From the NCBI RefSeq assembly GCF_910577345.1, contig NZ_CAJTMT010000003.1, positions 1 through 64,000 on the forward strand: a stretch of DNA of 64,000 nucleotides, given 5' to 3'. Both the position numbers and the translations under genes were made by a program. The notes below the pieces were generated by a model. It was not told the origin of the DNA, searched no databases, and saw only the letters and a list, made by a program, of their open reading frames with translations. This stretch comes from an uncultured Duncaniella sp. Lineage in GTDB: Bacteria > Bacteroidota > Bacteroidia > Bacteroidales > Muribaculaceae. Position 1 is the stretch's first letter. Every line of letters begins with the position of its first letter. This document shows, piece after piece, positions 35,872 to 43,928 of the stretch.

Positions 35872-35922
35872 TAGCTTCCAAACAGAAATTTCTACACATA
35901 TTTTAAATAAACAATATTAATA

Positions 35923-36681
35923 ATGCTTGCCAAACGCATAATCCCATGTCTTGACGTCAAGGACGGACGCACCGTGAAAGGTGTGAATTTTGTAGGGCTA
36001 ACCGATGTCGGCGACCCGGTTGAACTCGGTGCGCGCTATGCCCGGGAAGGAGCCGACGAACTGGTGTTTCTCGACATCAGCGCAACCCTTGAGGGCCGTA
36101 ACACCTTCGCTCAGCTCGTGGGCCGTATTGCCGACCGCCTCAACATCCCCTTCACAGTCGGTGGTGGCATTGCCTCGCTTGACGATGCCTCTCGCCTCCT
36201 CGATGCAGGCGCCGACAAGATCACCGTCAATTCTGCCGCCGTCCCCAATCCTAAACTGATTTCGGAAATCGCCACCCGCTACGGAAGCCAGTTTGTGGTC
36301 GTGGCGATAGACGCACGCCTGACCGACGACGGCATCTGGCACGTCACCACCCACGGAGGAAACCGGCTGAGCGACCGCGAGCTCTTCAGTTGGGCGCGCG
36401 AGGCCGAACAGAACGGCGCGGGAGAAATTATGTTTACATCCATGAACCATGACGGCACCCGCTCAGGCTACCCCTGCGATGTCTTTGCCCATCTCGCCGC
36501 AGAAGTCAATATCCCCATCATCGCCTCGGGAGGCGCCGGATCGGTGGACGACATTGCCGATGTGCTCACTGCCGGCAAAGCCGATGCCGCCCTCGCAGCA
36601 TCCATCTTCCACTATGGTGAAATCTCCATCTCCGAACTCAAACAAGAACTCAACAAACGAAATATACCCGTTAGACTATGA
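35923..36681 (+). CDS. hisF: Imidazole glycerol phosphate synthase, cyclase subunit
   Basis: HisF forms imidazole glycerol phosphate and AICAR from PRFAR with ammonia from HisH. The 252-residue (beta/alpha)8 barrel has the two catalytic aspartates in CLDVKDGRTVKG (Asp11) and VVAIDAR (about 130), plus the phosphate loops VGGGIASL and ASGGAGS. It overlaps hisIE by 4 bp. The other his genes are not in this window. Confidence 0.97.
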   Translation: MLAKRIIPCLDVKDGRTVKGVNFVGLTDVGDPVELGARYAREGADELVFLDISATLEGRNTFAQLVGRIADRLNIPFTVGGGIASLDDASRLLDAGADKITVNSAAVPNPKLISEIATRYGSQFVVVAIDARLTDDGIWHVTTHGGNRLSDRELFSWAREAEQNGAGEIMFTSMNHDGTRSGYPCDVFAHLAAEVNIPIIASGGAGSVDDIADVLTAGKADAALAASIFHYGEISISELKQELNKRNIPVRL

Positions 36682-37277
36682 CTTTCGACGATTTCAAACT
36701 CGATAAATGTGCGGACGGCCTCCTACCCGTAATCATTCAGGACTCCGTCACACTCCGTGTGCTCATGCTCGGCTACATGAACCGCGAGGCATTTGACCTC
36801 ACGCTATCATCCGGCCATGTGACATTCTACAGCCGCACCCGCTCCTGCCTCTGGACCAAAGGCGAAACGAGCGGCCACTTCCTTGACGTGGTCGACATGT
36901 ATGCCGACTGCGACGGCGACACCTTATTAATAAAGGCCGTCCCCCACGGCCCGACCTGTCATCGCGGCACCATCTCTTGTTTCGACACCCCGGCGGAGGA
37001 CGGCTTCATCCGTTCGCTCTCACGGCTCATCCAACAGCGCCACGCCGAGATGCCCGAGGACAGCTACACCACCAAACTTTTCATAAAAGGCGTGAAAAAA
37101 ATCGCCCAGAAAGTCGGCGAGGAAGCGGTCGAGTCAGTCGTGGAAGCCGTCGACGGCAACAAGGACCGCTTCTCCTACGAAGCCTGCGACCTCATCTACC
37201 ACCTCCTCGTCCTCATCGAACAGATGGGCCTCACCCTCCCCGACCTCGAAAAAGAACTCCTCCACCGCCACTCGTAA
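36678..37277 (+). CDS. hisIE: Bifunctional phosphoribosyl-AMP cyclohydrolase / phosphoribosyl-ATP pyrophosphatase
   Basis: Residues ~1-110 are HisI (RSCLWTKGETSGHFL, then MYADCDGDTLLIK and GPTCHRGTISCF with zinc and magnesium ligands). Residues ~115-199 are HisE (YTTKLFIKGVKKIAQKVGEE, then DLIYHLLVLIEQ). The fusion catalyses steps 2 and 3 of histidine synthesis. A long inverted repeat follows at 37304-37390. Confidence 0.96.
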   Translation: MTFDDFKLDKCADGLLPVIIQDSVTLRVLMLGYMNREAFDLTLSSGHVTFYSRTRSCLWTKGETSGHFLDVVDMYADCDGDTLLIKAVPHGPTCHRGTISCFDTPAEDGFIRSLSRLIQQRHAEMPEDSYTTKLFIKGVKKIAQKVGEEAVESVVEAVDGNKDRFSYEACDLIYHLLVLIEQMGLTLPDLEKELLHRHS

Positions 37278-37303
37278 TCACTTTCCTCAGGACTCATTAT
37301 ATG

Positions 37304-37390
37304 GAAATGCCTAGAAAGCCATAAAACGCTATGTTTGTCAGTGAACTCGGACGCCGGCAAAAATAGCGTTTTATGGCTTCTGGGCATTTC
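37304..37390. repeat. Long stem-loop between convergent hisIE and receptor genes
   Basis: AAGCCATAAAACGCTAT (37316-37332) pairs perfectly with 37363-37379, and the outer arms GAAATGCC (37304-37311) and GGCATTTC (37383-37390) extend it, with a 30-base loop. It probably acts as a two-way 3' structure or terminator, although no T run follows. Confidence 0.75.
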
Positions 37391-37403
37391 ATACTTCAAA
37401 GGA

Positions 37404-39953
37404 TTATTTGAGGATGGCGGAGGAGGGGCCTTTTTGTTCGCCGACTTCGTTGCCGCGCTTCACTTTCTTTCCGTAGCCGAAGGTGTAGACTACGGAAAGG
37501 TTGATGGAGGGGTGATAGGTCGGGGCATAGACTTCGCGGAATTCGGAATAGTAGGGTGATTCAAATTCGCGGGTGTATCTCAGCCATCCACGGTTGAAGA
37601 TGTTGTTGGCTGCAAACCTTACATTCAAATCACCGTTGCTCCATCCTGCTGTGAAGGAATACTGCGGACGGTTTTTCTGGATAACATTGCTTGAAACGCC
37701 GTTGACTTCTTTGAAAGGCAACTTGTAGGCAGCCTGGAAATACCAATCCCTGACATAATAGGAAGCTGAAGAATTGAAATAGAACGACTGCAGGTCCACT
37801 CCATATCTGCCGGAGATTCTATAGTATAGGTATTCTGGATTTGCTGAAATCTGAAGATTTCGGTCAAGGAGGGCAAGATTGAAATTGAAACCGGCTGCGA
37901 GATAATTATAGTCTCCGTCGTTGAGATAGGTGCGAAGGAGGGCCTTGCCATCGTCATACGGAAGATAGGCCACCGTCATGCGGTCATGAAAACCACGGTA
38001 ACTACCGTATATGCTCGTGTAGAACCGGTTGGTCGGAATCCATACGTATCCCAAGGCAAGCTCATAGACTCTGTAGTTGTCCAGACCCGGATTACCGCTG
38101 ATATACAACAGCTCATTCTGCTTCAGCACCTCCGGAGTCTTCTCGCTTATCTCCGGAGTAAAACTCGCGAACTGCGAGAAGAGCGATACACGGTTCTTTT
38201 GGTTAAAGGCATAGCCAAGTTGAATATGAGCGGCAGGATAACAGTCATTCTTGCTCCGACCGTTGATTATATTTCTCTCCCAGACGAAATCCACATCAAC
38301 GTCAAGCGACAGTGACTGCGTTTTCAACTTATAGCCAACCACTCCTGCCGCGCCTGAGAGGGTATAAGTATCATCCGAAGTGTTGGTGCCGTTGTAATCA
38401 ATACTGTTGTAACGCCTGGTATACGAACCTCCAACAATCATGGAATTTTTCTTATCGAACTGCTTGGTCAACGTCACATTGACCTTCATGGCATAAGCTT
38501 TCTCATCGGCATTCCTTACGACAGGCGATGCTGCCGTTGTGCAGTAATCCATATTATCCTTTATCCTCGAATATGAGAAGGCCGGATTGGCATTGATGGA
38601 GAACTTATTTGGCAAAGCAAAGAAGTAGGCGCCGGAATATGAAAGGGAATTATCACGCTTGGAGTAAACACGCGAGAATTCATAGTCTGTCCCCAACGAC
38701 GGATAATAGGAAAGAGAACCGTTCTCATTGTTTTCGGGTTTAGATAGATGGGTGAAACCTATGGTGTTGCGAATCTGAGCATTTTTCCCTGCGTAACTTG
38801 CACGGAAAGTGACAGGATACCGGTTCTGCTTCAAATGCGAATCTTCAAGGTTCTCGACACGTCTGACTGTTGTGGGATTGCCATCGTTATCCGTCAGCGA
38901 ATATGTGGCCTCGACGCTATTGCCGTTGTGATGATCATTCTGATTGGTCGCTCCGACATAGAGGTCGTAGGTCATCTTCTTATATACGAACTTCGAAAAC
39001 AGATTGGCATTGCTCGCAAGTCCGGTCAAGAACCCTTCTTTAATGGTAGCCTTTGTGTAGCCGCCATATTCGTACTCCTGGACTATGATGTTGATGACAC
39101 TCCGGTCCCCTTGAAAACGCGGGTCGGTCGGGCCATAGATAAATTCCACGCGCTTTACGTCGGCAGTACGCAGTCCGGTCATATCTTGCAACGATGCCCG
39201 CATAAAATTGATATAGACCGGAACAGTCGCTCCGAAATTATCTGTAATAGCACCCGACATCGCATCCACCCTGAGTTCGGGAATAGCCATTACTTTCAGA
39301 AGATCGGTGGCATCCTGAGCCACGCGTTTCTGACGGTTGGTCGGAGTGTAGACCGAACGGTCAGAAGCAAGTGAGGCGTTCTGACCATTTACGGTTACAC
39401 CTTTAAGTCCGATAGCGCTGGATTTGAGCAACAGATTACCGAGTGCGAAACCGGTGCATGGATAGACGACGGTCGTGTAGCCTACACCACTTATTTTAGC
39501 AAGAATATTCTTGCGGTCACAGGGAATGGAGAAGCGTCCGGCTTCATCGGTAATGCCGTAGGTAATCACCGTCGAATCCTTCGGTGCAAGGAGCATGACC
39601 GTGGCAAACGGAACCGTCTCGCCATGCTCGTCAATCACACGCCCGGTGTATTTGAACTTGCCCTGCTGCAGAGCCTCTATGTAGATTACATCACCGGTTT
39701 CGATAACCGAAATTGGATTGTAGGCAACAATCCGACGGATAGCATCGGCAAGATTATCGGTGTCGATGTCGGCACTGATTTTGTAATCCTCAAGCTGATT
39801 ATATATGAAGCTGAGATTGACCTCGGGATGCTCTTTGCTGATAAGGGCCAAGGCCTGCGACACAGGGGTGTTTTTGAATGAGTAACGATAGTCGGATGCG
39901 TAGCTGTTAATCAACGCCACACCCGCAAGAAATGTGAGAAGTGAACGTTTCAT
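37404..39953 (-). CDS. STN-containing outer-membrane receptor (TonB-dependent type)
   Basis: The 849-residue protein has a signal peptide, a secretin/TonB short N-terminal (STN) domain (about 25-80, used in surface signalling), a carboxypeptidase-like regulatory domain (about 98-180), a plug-like region (about 200-290, VPVYINFMRASLQDMTGL) and a long beta-barrel of the OMP_b-brl_3 type. With the sigma and anti-sigma genes directly upstream it would take up a ligand and signal its presence. There is no SusD partner, so a polysaccharide diet role is uncertain; iron, cofactor or peptide are alternatives. Confidence 0.85.
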   Translation of the reverse strand: MKRSLLTFLAGVALINSYASDYRYSFKNTPVSQALALISKEHPEVNLSFIYNQLEDYKISADIDTDNLADAIRRIVAYNPISVIETGDVIYIEALQQGKFKYTGRVIDEHGETVPFATVMLLAPKDSTVITYGITDEAGRFSIPCDRKNILAKISGVGYTTVVYPCTGFALGNLLLKSSAIGLKGVTVNGQNASLASDRSVYTPTNRQKRVAQDATDLLKVMAIPELRVDAMSGAITDNFGATVPVYINFMRASLQDMTGLRTADVKRVEFIYGPTDPRFQGDRSVINIIVQEYEYGGYTKATIKEGFLTGLASNANLFSKFVYKKMTYDLYVGATNQNDHHNGNSVEATYSLTDNDGNPTTVRRVENLEDSHLKQNRYPVTFRASYAGKNAQIRNTIGFTHLSKPENNENGSLSYYPSLGTDYEFSRVYSKRDNSLSYSGAYFFALPNKFSINANPAFSYSRIKDNMDYCTTAASPVVRNADEKAYAMKVNVTLTKQFDKKNSMIVGGSYTRRYNSIDYNGTNTSDDTYTLSGAAGVVGYKLKTQSLSLDVDVDFVWERNIINGRSKNDCYPAAHIQLGYAFNQKNRVSLFSQFASFTPEISEKTPEVLKQNELLYISGNPGLDNYRVYELALGYVWIPTNRFYTSIYGSYRGFHDRMTVAYLPYDDGKALLRTYLNDGDYNYLAAGFNFNLALLDRNLQISANPEYLYYRISGRYGVDLQSFYFNSSASYYVRDWYFQAAYKLPFKEVNGVSSNVIQKNRPQYSFTAGWSNGDLNVRFAANNIFNRGWLRYTREFESPYYSEFREVYAPTYHPSINLSVVYTFGYGKKVKRGNEVGEQKGPSSAILK

Positions 39954-39955
39954 GA

Positions 39956-40615
39956 TCAGTCTACAGTTATAGTCTTTCCCTTAAGTGAAATTTTTATTTG
40001 CTCAAAATTATTAAGCTGGTCGATGGTTTCCTGTGGAGATTGAGCCGTATTCCACTTGAAGTACAGACGCAGAGTGGGGGCAGACGGATTGGCGAAACGT
40101 ACCCGAAGATCCTTCACCGCTGCAATGTGGGTGAGAATGGTTTCAAGTGTCTCGTCTTCGAAAACAACGACCTCCTTTACGGTGCTTACAGAGTCATGAC
40201 GGACAAGCATGTTGTCATGTGTAATTACCGATATTTCGTCACCGGCTTCGATGTTGACGGGAGATTGGACAACAGCATCATCATCGTCAGTGGACAAACC
40301 ATAATGACCGATTCCAATTCCAATTGCGACGGCCACAAGAGAGCTGACAGCTATCCCCCCGATTGCTGCCGCGCGACTGCCAAACCAACGCAGGACAGTC
40401 GGACGGGAATCCAGCCGACGTTCCACCATCTTCCACTCCTTATCAATGTCAACCGGATGGAGGTCAGCATCATGCGCATTAAGTGCAGAAGCGGTTTCAG
40501 CCATAATGCCATACAACTCCTTAACCTCCCGATCAGCTAAGAGCTGTTCCAGGTCCTGCGGTGAATACTTTTCGGGATGCTCAACGATGTCAAGCACTAA
40601 ATCATACTTATCCAT
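39956..40615 (-). CDS. Anti-sigma factor, short FecR-like with DUF4974
   Basis: The 219-residue product has an N-terminal cytoplasmic part (about 1-80), one membrane helix (AAAIGGIAVSSLVAVAIGIG) and a C-terminal DUF4974-type domain (ETLETILTHIAAVKDLRVRF, ending KGKTITVD) that in this family meets the receptor's STN domain. The FecR beta-domain that normally lies between is missing, so it is about 100 residues shorter than usual. It overlaps the sigma gene by 8 bp and ends 2 bases before the receptor start. Confidence 0.8.
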   Translation of the reverse strand: MDKYDLVLDIVEHPEKYSPQDLEQLLADREVKELYGIMAETASALNAHDADLHPVDIDKEWKMVERRLDSRPTVLRWFGSRAAAIGGIAVSSLVAVAIGIGIGHYGLSTDDDDAVVQSPVNIEAGDEISVITHDNMLVRHDSVSTVKEVVVFEDETLETILTHIAAVKDLRVRFANPSAPTLRLYFKWNTAQSPQETIDQLNNFEQIKISLKGKTITVD

Positions 40616-41096
40616 GTAACTTGAATTTTTTACGCATTATTTCTATGGCATGACGCAGATGCTTATAGACAGTAGACTCACTGATGCCCAAGCCGGATGC
40701 AATCCCGGTATATGACAATCCATCGCGGTAGCGCATCTCCACCACCCTACGGCATTGTGGGGTGAGGGCGGAATCAAGCATTTCGGAGAGACGACGCAGT
40801 GTTTCCTCATCGGGCCAGTCTTCGCGCTCGGAATCCTGAAGTTCAAGCAGGTAAAGACTGCTGAGACGATCGTGAATACTAAGGTCGCGCAGGTGGTTAA
40901 GACAGCGGTTCCTTACTCCGGAGAGGAGATAAGACCCGGTAATCTTTCCGACGGAACCGTTATTGAATAGCGAGACAAACACATCTTGGACCACATCGCG
41001 TGCGATGTCATCGTCATGCAGCAACGCTCTGGCCAGTCGATACATGGCTGCATAATGAGTCCGGAAGAGCAGTTCTATGTCAGTTTTCTTTGTCAT
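40608..41096 (-). CDS. ECF RNA polymerase sigma factor
   Basis: Sigma region 2 (FRTHYAAMYRLARALLHDDD, then VVQDVFVSLF) and region 4 (CRRVVEMRYRDGLSYTGIA and a helix-turn-helix SESTVYKHLRHAIE) identify a Bacteroides-type ECF sigma factor. I use the ATG at 41096 (MTKKTD); the frame extends 33 bases upstream without family sequence. It probably activates the receptor gene downstream when the anti-sigma factor releases it. Confidence 0.9.
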   Translation of the reverse strand: MTKKTDIELLFRTHYAAMYRLARALLHDDDIARDVVQDVFVSLFNNGSVGKITGSYLLSGVRNRCLNHLRDLSIHDRLSSLYLLELQDSEREDWPDEETLRRLSEMLDSALTPQCRRVVEMRYRDGLSYTGIASGLGISESTVYKHLRHAIEIMRKKFKLHG

Positions 41097-41164
41097 ACAT
41101 GGATAAGACACATGACTTTCCCAAAACATTACCTCTAAGCAGAAAAAAATTTAAAAAAGTTTTA

Positions 41165-41455
41165 TGGAAGGGGGGTGATTGATGGGGTGGTACAGATGGT
41201 TGGATATTGATGGGGTGAGTGATGACAGGTGATTGATGACAGATGAGTGGTTGGTCATTGATGGGTGCTTACAGATAGGTACTTTGTTACAGATGGATGA
41301 TTACAGACGGATTGGTCACTGATGGGCGGTTACGGATGGGGTGATTGATGACGGATGGGCGGTCACAGATGAGTGCTTGACTACTGATAGGCGGTTGCAG
41401 ATAGGTTAGTCATAGATGGGTGGTTGCAGATGATTGGTTATAGATAGGGGGGATA
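41165..41455. repeat. Degenerate tandem repeats (GATGGGTGGTTACAGATGG type)
   Basis: Short units built from TGATGGGTG, TTACAGATGG and GATTGGTCAT repeat irregularly through the gap upstream of the sigma gene. I see no coding sequence. Confidence 0.7.
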
Positions 41456-41492
41456 TCGCTAACTAAAATTATGGAAGAGCGGGGCAGGATTG

Positions 41493-41742
41493 GATGTCCG
41501 CAGGACATCGATTTTTTCGTAACCCTGTACATCGGAGCGAAGCGAAGATGTGCAGGGAAAGTTCATGCTCTATTTTGAAAGGTGTCTGCAAGACACCGAT
41601 TTACCATGATGGATAGCATGGCTGATGCGATAATCGATGTCCTACGGACATCTTTTTGGAAGGGAGAGATGGACTTTCCCCGCACATCTTCGCTTCGCTC
41701 CGATGTTCGGGGTTACAGAAAAATCGGTGTCTATCGGACACC
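41493..41742. repeat. Composite palindromic element, copy B (inverted relative to copy A)
   Basis: The order of H1 and H2 hairpins equals the reverse complement of 31492-31736: GATGTCC-GCA-GGACATC, CCCTGTACATC/GATGTGCAGGG, GGTGTCT-GCA-AGACACC, GATGTCC-TAC-GGACATC, CCCCGCACATC/GATGTTCGGGG and GGTGTCT-ATC-GGACACC. Shared non-hairpin segments such as CATGCTCTATTTTGAAAG show common descent. Open frames here are repeat translations. Confidence 0.88.
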
Positions 41743-41768
41743 TGCGGCTGCACCTGTCCGTAGTGAGA

Positions 41769-42146
41769 TCAACGGATGCGGTAGAGGTCGCCGTTGTCGA
41801 AACCGGTGGTTATGGCTCTGTCGCCAAAGAAATTGATTATTGCAGGATCGTTAGTTAATATATTCTTCAACGCTGCGAAGACATGATTCAGAGCATCCTG
41901 CCAATTCATTGCACTTACACTGTCCGCAGACAATGGGAAGTACTTGTCGACAGGTTGATAATCCTCATCACAAGCCCAATCATCGTCATCCGGGTCATAT
42001 TCTTTTGAACCAATCATGTAGAGGCAGTATCCTCCACCCTCTTGTTCAAACAAGCCGAAATTTATTCCCTTGATGTCTGCCGGAATCGTCTCGGATTCGA
42101 CTATTCCACGGAGCCAGCAGCTAATATTTTCTTCAGTGGTAACCAT
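41769..42146 (-). CDS. Small acidic hypothetical protein, 125 aa
   Basis: I do not recognise a family. The product is acidic, with KEYDPDDDDWACDEDYQP in the middle and a mixed alpha/beta look; INFGLFEQEGGGYCLYMIGS suggests beta-strands. It lies alone between a repeat island and gltD, with its own promoter box inside an inverted repeat. Small acidic single genes of this size are often immunity-type proteins, but no toxin gene is nearby, so that stays a guess. Confidence 0.6.
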   Translation of the reverse strand: MVTTEENISCWLRGIVESETIPADIKGINFGLFEQEGGGYCLYMIGSKEYDPDDDDWACDEDYQPVDKYFPLSADSVSAMNWQDALNHVFAALKNILTNDPAIINFFGDRAITTGFDNGDLYRIR

Positions 42147-42239
42147 AATTTTTAAATCTTTGAGAGTAACTTATATAGATATGTCAAACGCCATGCGTTA
42201 ATCCGGAGGTTGCAGATCTTTTACGGCAATAATTATGAA

Positions 42240-42284
42240 TATGGCCTGCATATCTATCCGCAAAGATAGCATATACAGGCCATA
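42240..42284. promoter_or_regulatory. Inverted repeat containing a promoter box
   Basis: TATGGCCTG (42240-42248) and CAGGCCATA (42276-42284), with inner ATATC/GATAG-like pairing, flank a minus-strand TATCTTTG at 42261-42268. The stem could be an operator over the promoter of the acidic gene, or a terminator for gltD. Confidence 0.5.
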
Positions 42285-42392
42285 ATAAAAAAACAATAGC
42301 CGTTTTTATTGGTCACGCACAATTCATGCATGACTTGTTCCTATAAAAGTGACGTATACTTATAAAGACGTATCCTTATAAAATAGCACTTC

Positions 42393-43820
42393 CTATCTGC
42401 CGGTCAGGAAATTATGGATTCCTTGGGCGGATTTGCGGCCGGAAGCGATGCAGCGGACAACGAGTGAGGCTCCGGTGGAGACATCGCCCGCAGCAAACAC
42501 TTTCGGATTGCTCGACTGTCCGTTCTCATTGACTTTGACATTTCCTCGCGCATCTTTTTCAAGCCCGAGAACGTCAATTACACCCTCTGCTACCGGTTGA
42601 GTGAAACCCATCGCCAGCAATACGAGGTCGGCCTTTATGGTCTCGGTGCGGCCGGTGTGGATGAGATTCATACGTCCGCTCTCCTCATCCTTCTCCCATT
42701 CAACCTCCTCGACCTCGACCTCCCTCACATGACCATCGGCATCCGCAACGAAGCGGCGCGTGTCGAGAAGCCAACGGCGCTCACATCCTTCAAGATGGCT
42801 GCTCGAAGTCTTCAGTACTACAGGCCAATAGGGCCACGGGGTGGCAGGGTTCTCCCCTACCGGCGGTTTCGGCATAATCTCAATCTGTGTGACAGACAAT
42901 GCACCTTGACGGCGGGCTGTACCCACACAGTCACTACCGGTGTCACCACCTCCGATGACAAGCACATTCTTCTTTTTTGCAGAAATGCGTTCGTCACGGC
43001 TGATTTCCGCCCCGGCATTCACACGGTTTTGCTGCTGAAGAAGTTCCAAAGCGAAATGAACCCCTTTCAGCGTCCTACCCTCAACCTTAAGGTCGCGAGG
43101 CACCTCAGCACCCATCGCAAGACATACGGCATCGAACTCTTCGAGAATTTCCGAGGCGGAAATATCGGTCCCTACCTTCACTCCGCACCGAAACTCGATA
43201 CCCTCCTCTTTCAGAAGCTCAAGACGACGGTCAATCACACTCTTGTTGAGCTTGAAATCCGGAATACCGAAACGGAGAAGTCCGCCGGGAGCCTCATTTT
43301 TCTCAAATACGGTCACACTATGCCCCCTACGGTTAAGCTGATTGGCGCAGGCAAGCCCTGCAGGACCTGAGCCTATGACCGCAACACGGAAACCGGTGCG
43401 TTTCTTCGGAGGACAGGCTATGACATAGCCCTCGCTGAAAGCACGTTCGACAATCGCTGCCTCATTCTCGCGGATGGTAACAGGCTCATGCTCCTTGTTG
43501 AGCACACAACCCTTCTCGCAAAGCGCGGGACAGACACGGCCTGTAAATTCAGGAAAATCATCCGTCATTGTCAAGAGCTGATAAGCCCCCTTGATGTCAT
43601 TTTTATAAAGGCGGTCTTGCCATTCCGGCTGACGGTTGCCGAGCGGACAACTCCAGTGGCAGAAAGGCACGCCACACTCCATGCAGCGCGAGGCCTGCAG
43701 ACGGCGGTCCTCAGTGTTGAGCGTCTGCTCAACCTCACCATAATCATTGACGCGGTCATGGACGGGACGATAACCCGCCTCCTTACGCGGTATATTCAGA
43801 AATGCTGTGGGATTTCCCAT
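42393..43820 (-). CDS. gltD: Glutamate synthase (NADPH) small subunit
   Basis: GltD passes electrons from NADPH to GltB. The 475-residue product has the N-terminal 4Fe-4S cysteines (CMECGVPFCHWSCPLGN, then CPALCEKGC), an FAD site (VIGSGPAGLACA) and an NADPH site (VIGGGDTGSDC). It is the last gene of amt-gltB-gltD; 108 bases of heptamer repeats separate it from gltB. Confidence 0.96.
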   Translation of the reverse strand: MGNPTAFLNIPRKEAGYRPVHDRVNDYGEVEQTLNTEDRRLQASRCMECGVPFCHWSCPLGNRQPEWQDRLYKNDIKGAYQLLTMTDDFPEFTGRVCPALCEKGCVLNKEHEPVTIRENEAAIVERAFSEGYVIACPPKKRTGFRVAVIGSGPAGLACANQLNRRGHSVTVFEKNEAPGGLLRFGIPDFKLNKSVIDRRLELLKEEGIEFRCGVKVGTDISASEILEEFDAVCLAMGAEVPRDLKVEGRTLKGVHFALELLQQQNRVNAGAEISRDERISAKKKNVLVIGGGDTGSDCVGTARRQGALSVTQIEIMPKPPVGENPATPWPYWPVVLKTSSSHLEGCERRWLLDTRRFVADADGHVREVEVEEVEWEKDEESGRMNLIHTGRTETIKADLVLLAMGFTQPVAEGVIDVLGLEKDARGNVKVNENGQSSNPKVFAAGDVSTGASLVVRCIASGRKSAQGIHNFLTGR

Positions 43821-43834
43821 ATCTATTTTAGTCT

Positions 43835-43928
43835 TAATACTTTATACTTAATACTTAGTACTTAACACTTGTGCGCAGCACTTAATACTTTATCCTTAGT
43901 GCTTAACACTTGCGAAGCAACGCTTCGC
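43835..43928. repeat. Heptamer-like repeats and a hairpin between gltB and gltD
   Basis: Variants of TACTTAATACTT and TTAACACTT repeat through 43835-43911. GCGAAGC-AAC-GCTTCGC (wider loop on alignment, 43912-43928) gives a 7-bp hairpin directly after the gltB stop codon. Confidence 0.6.
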
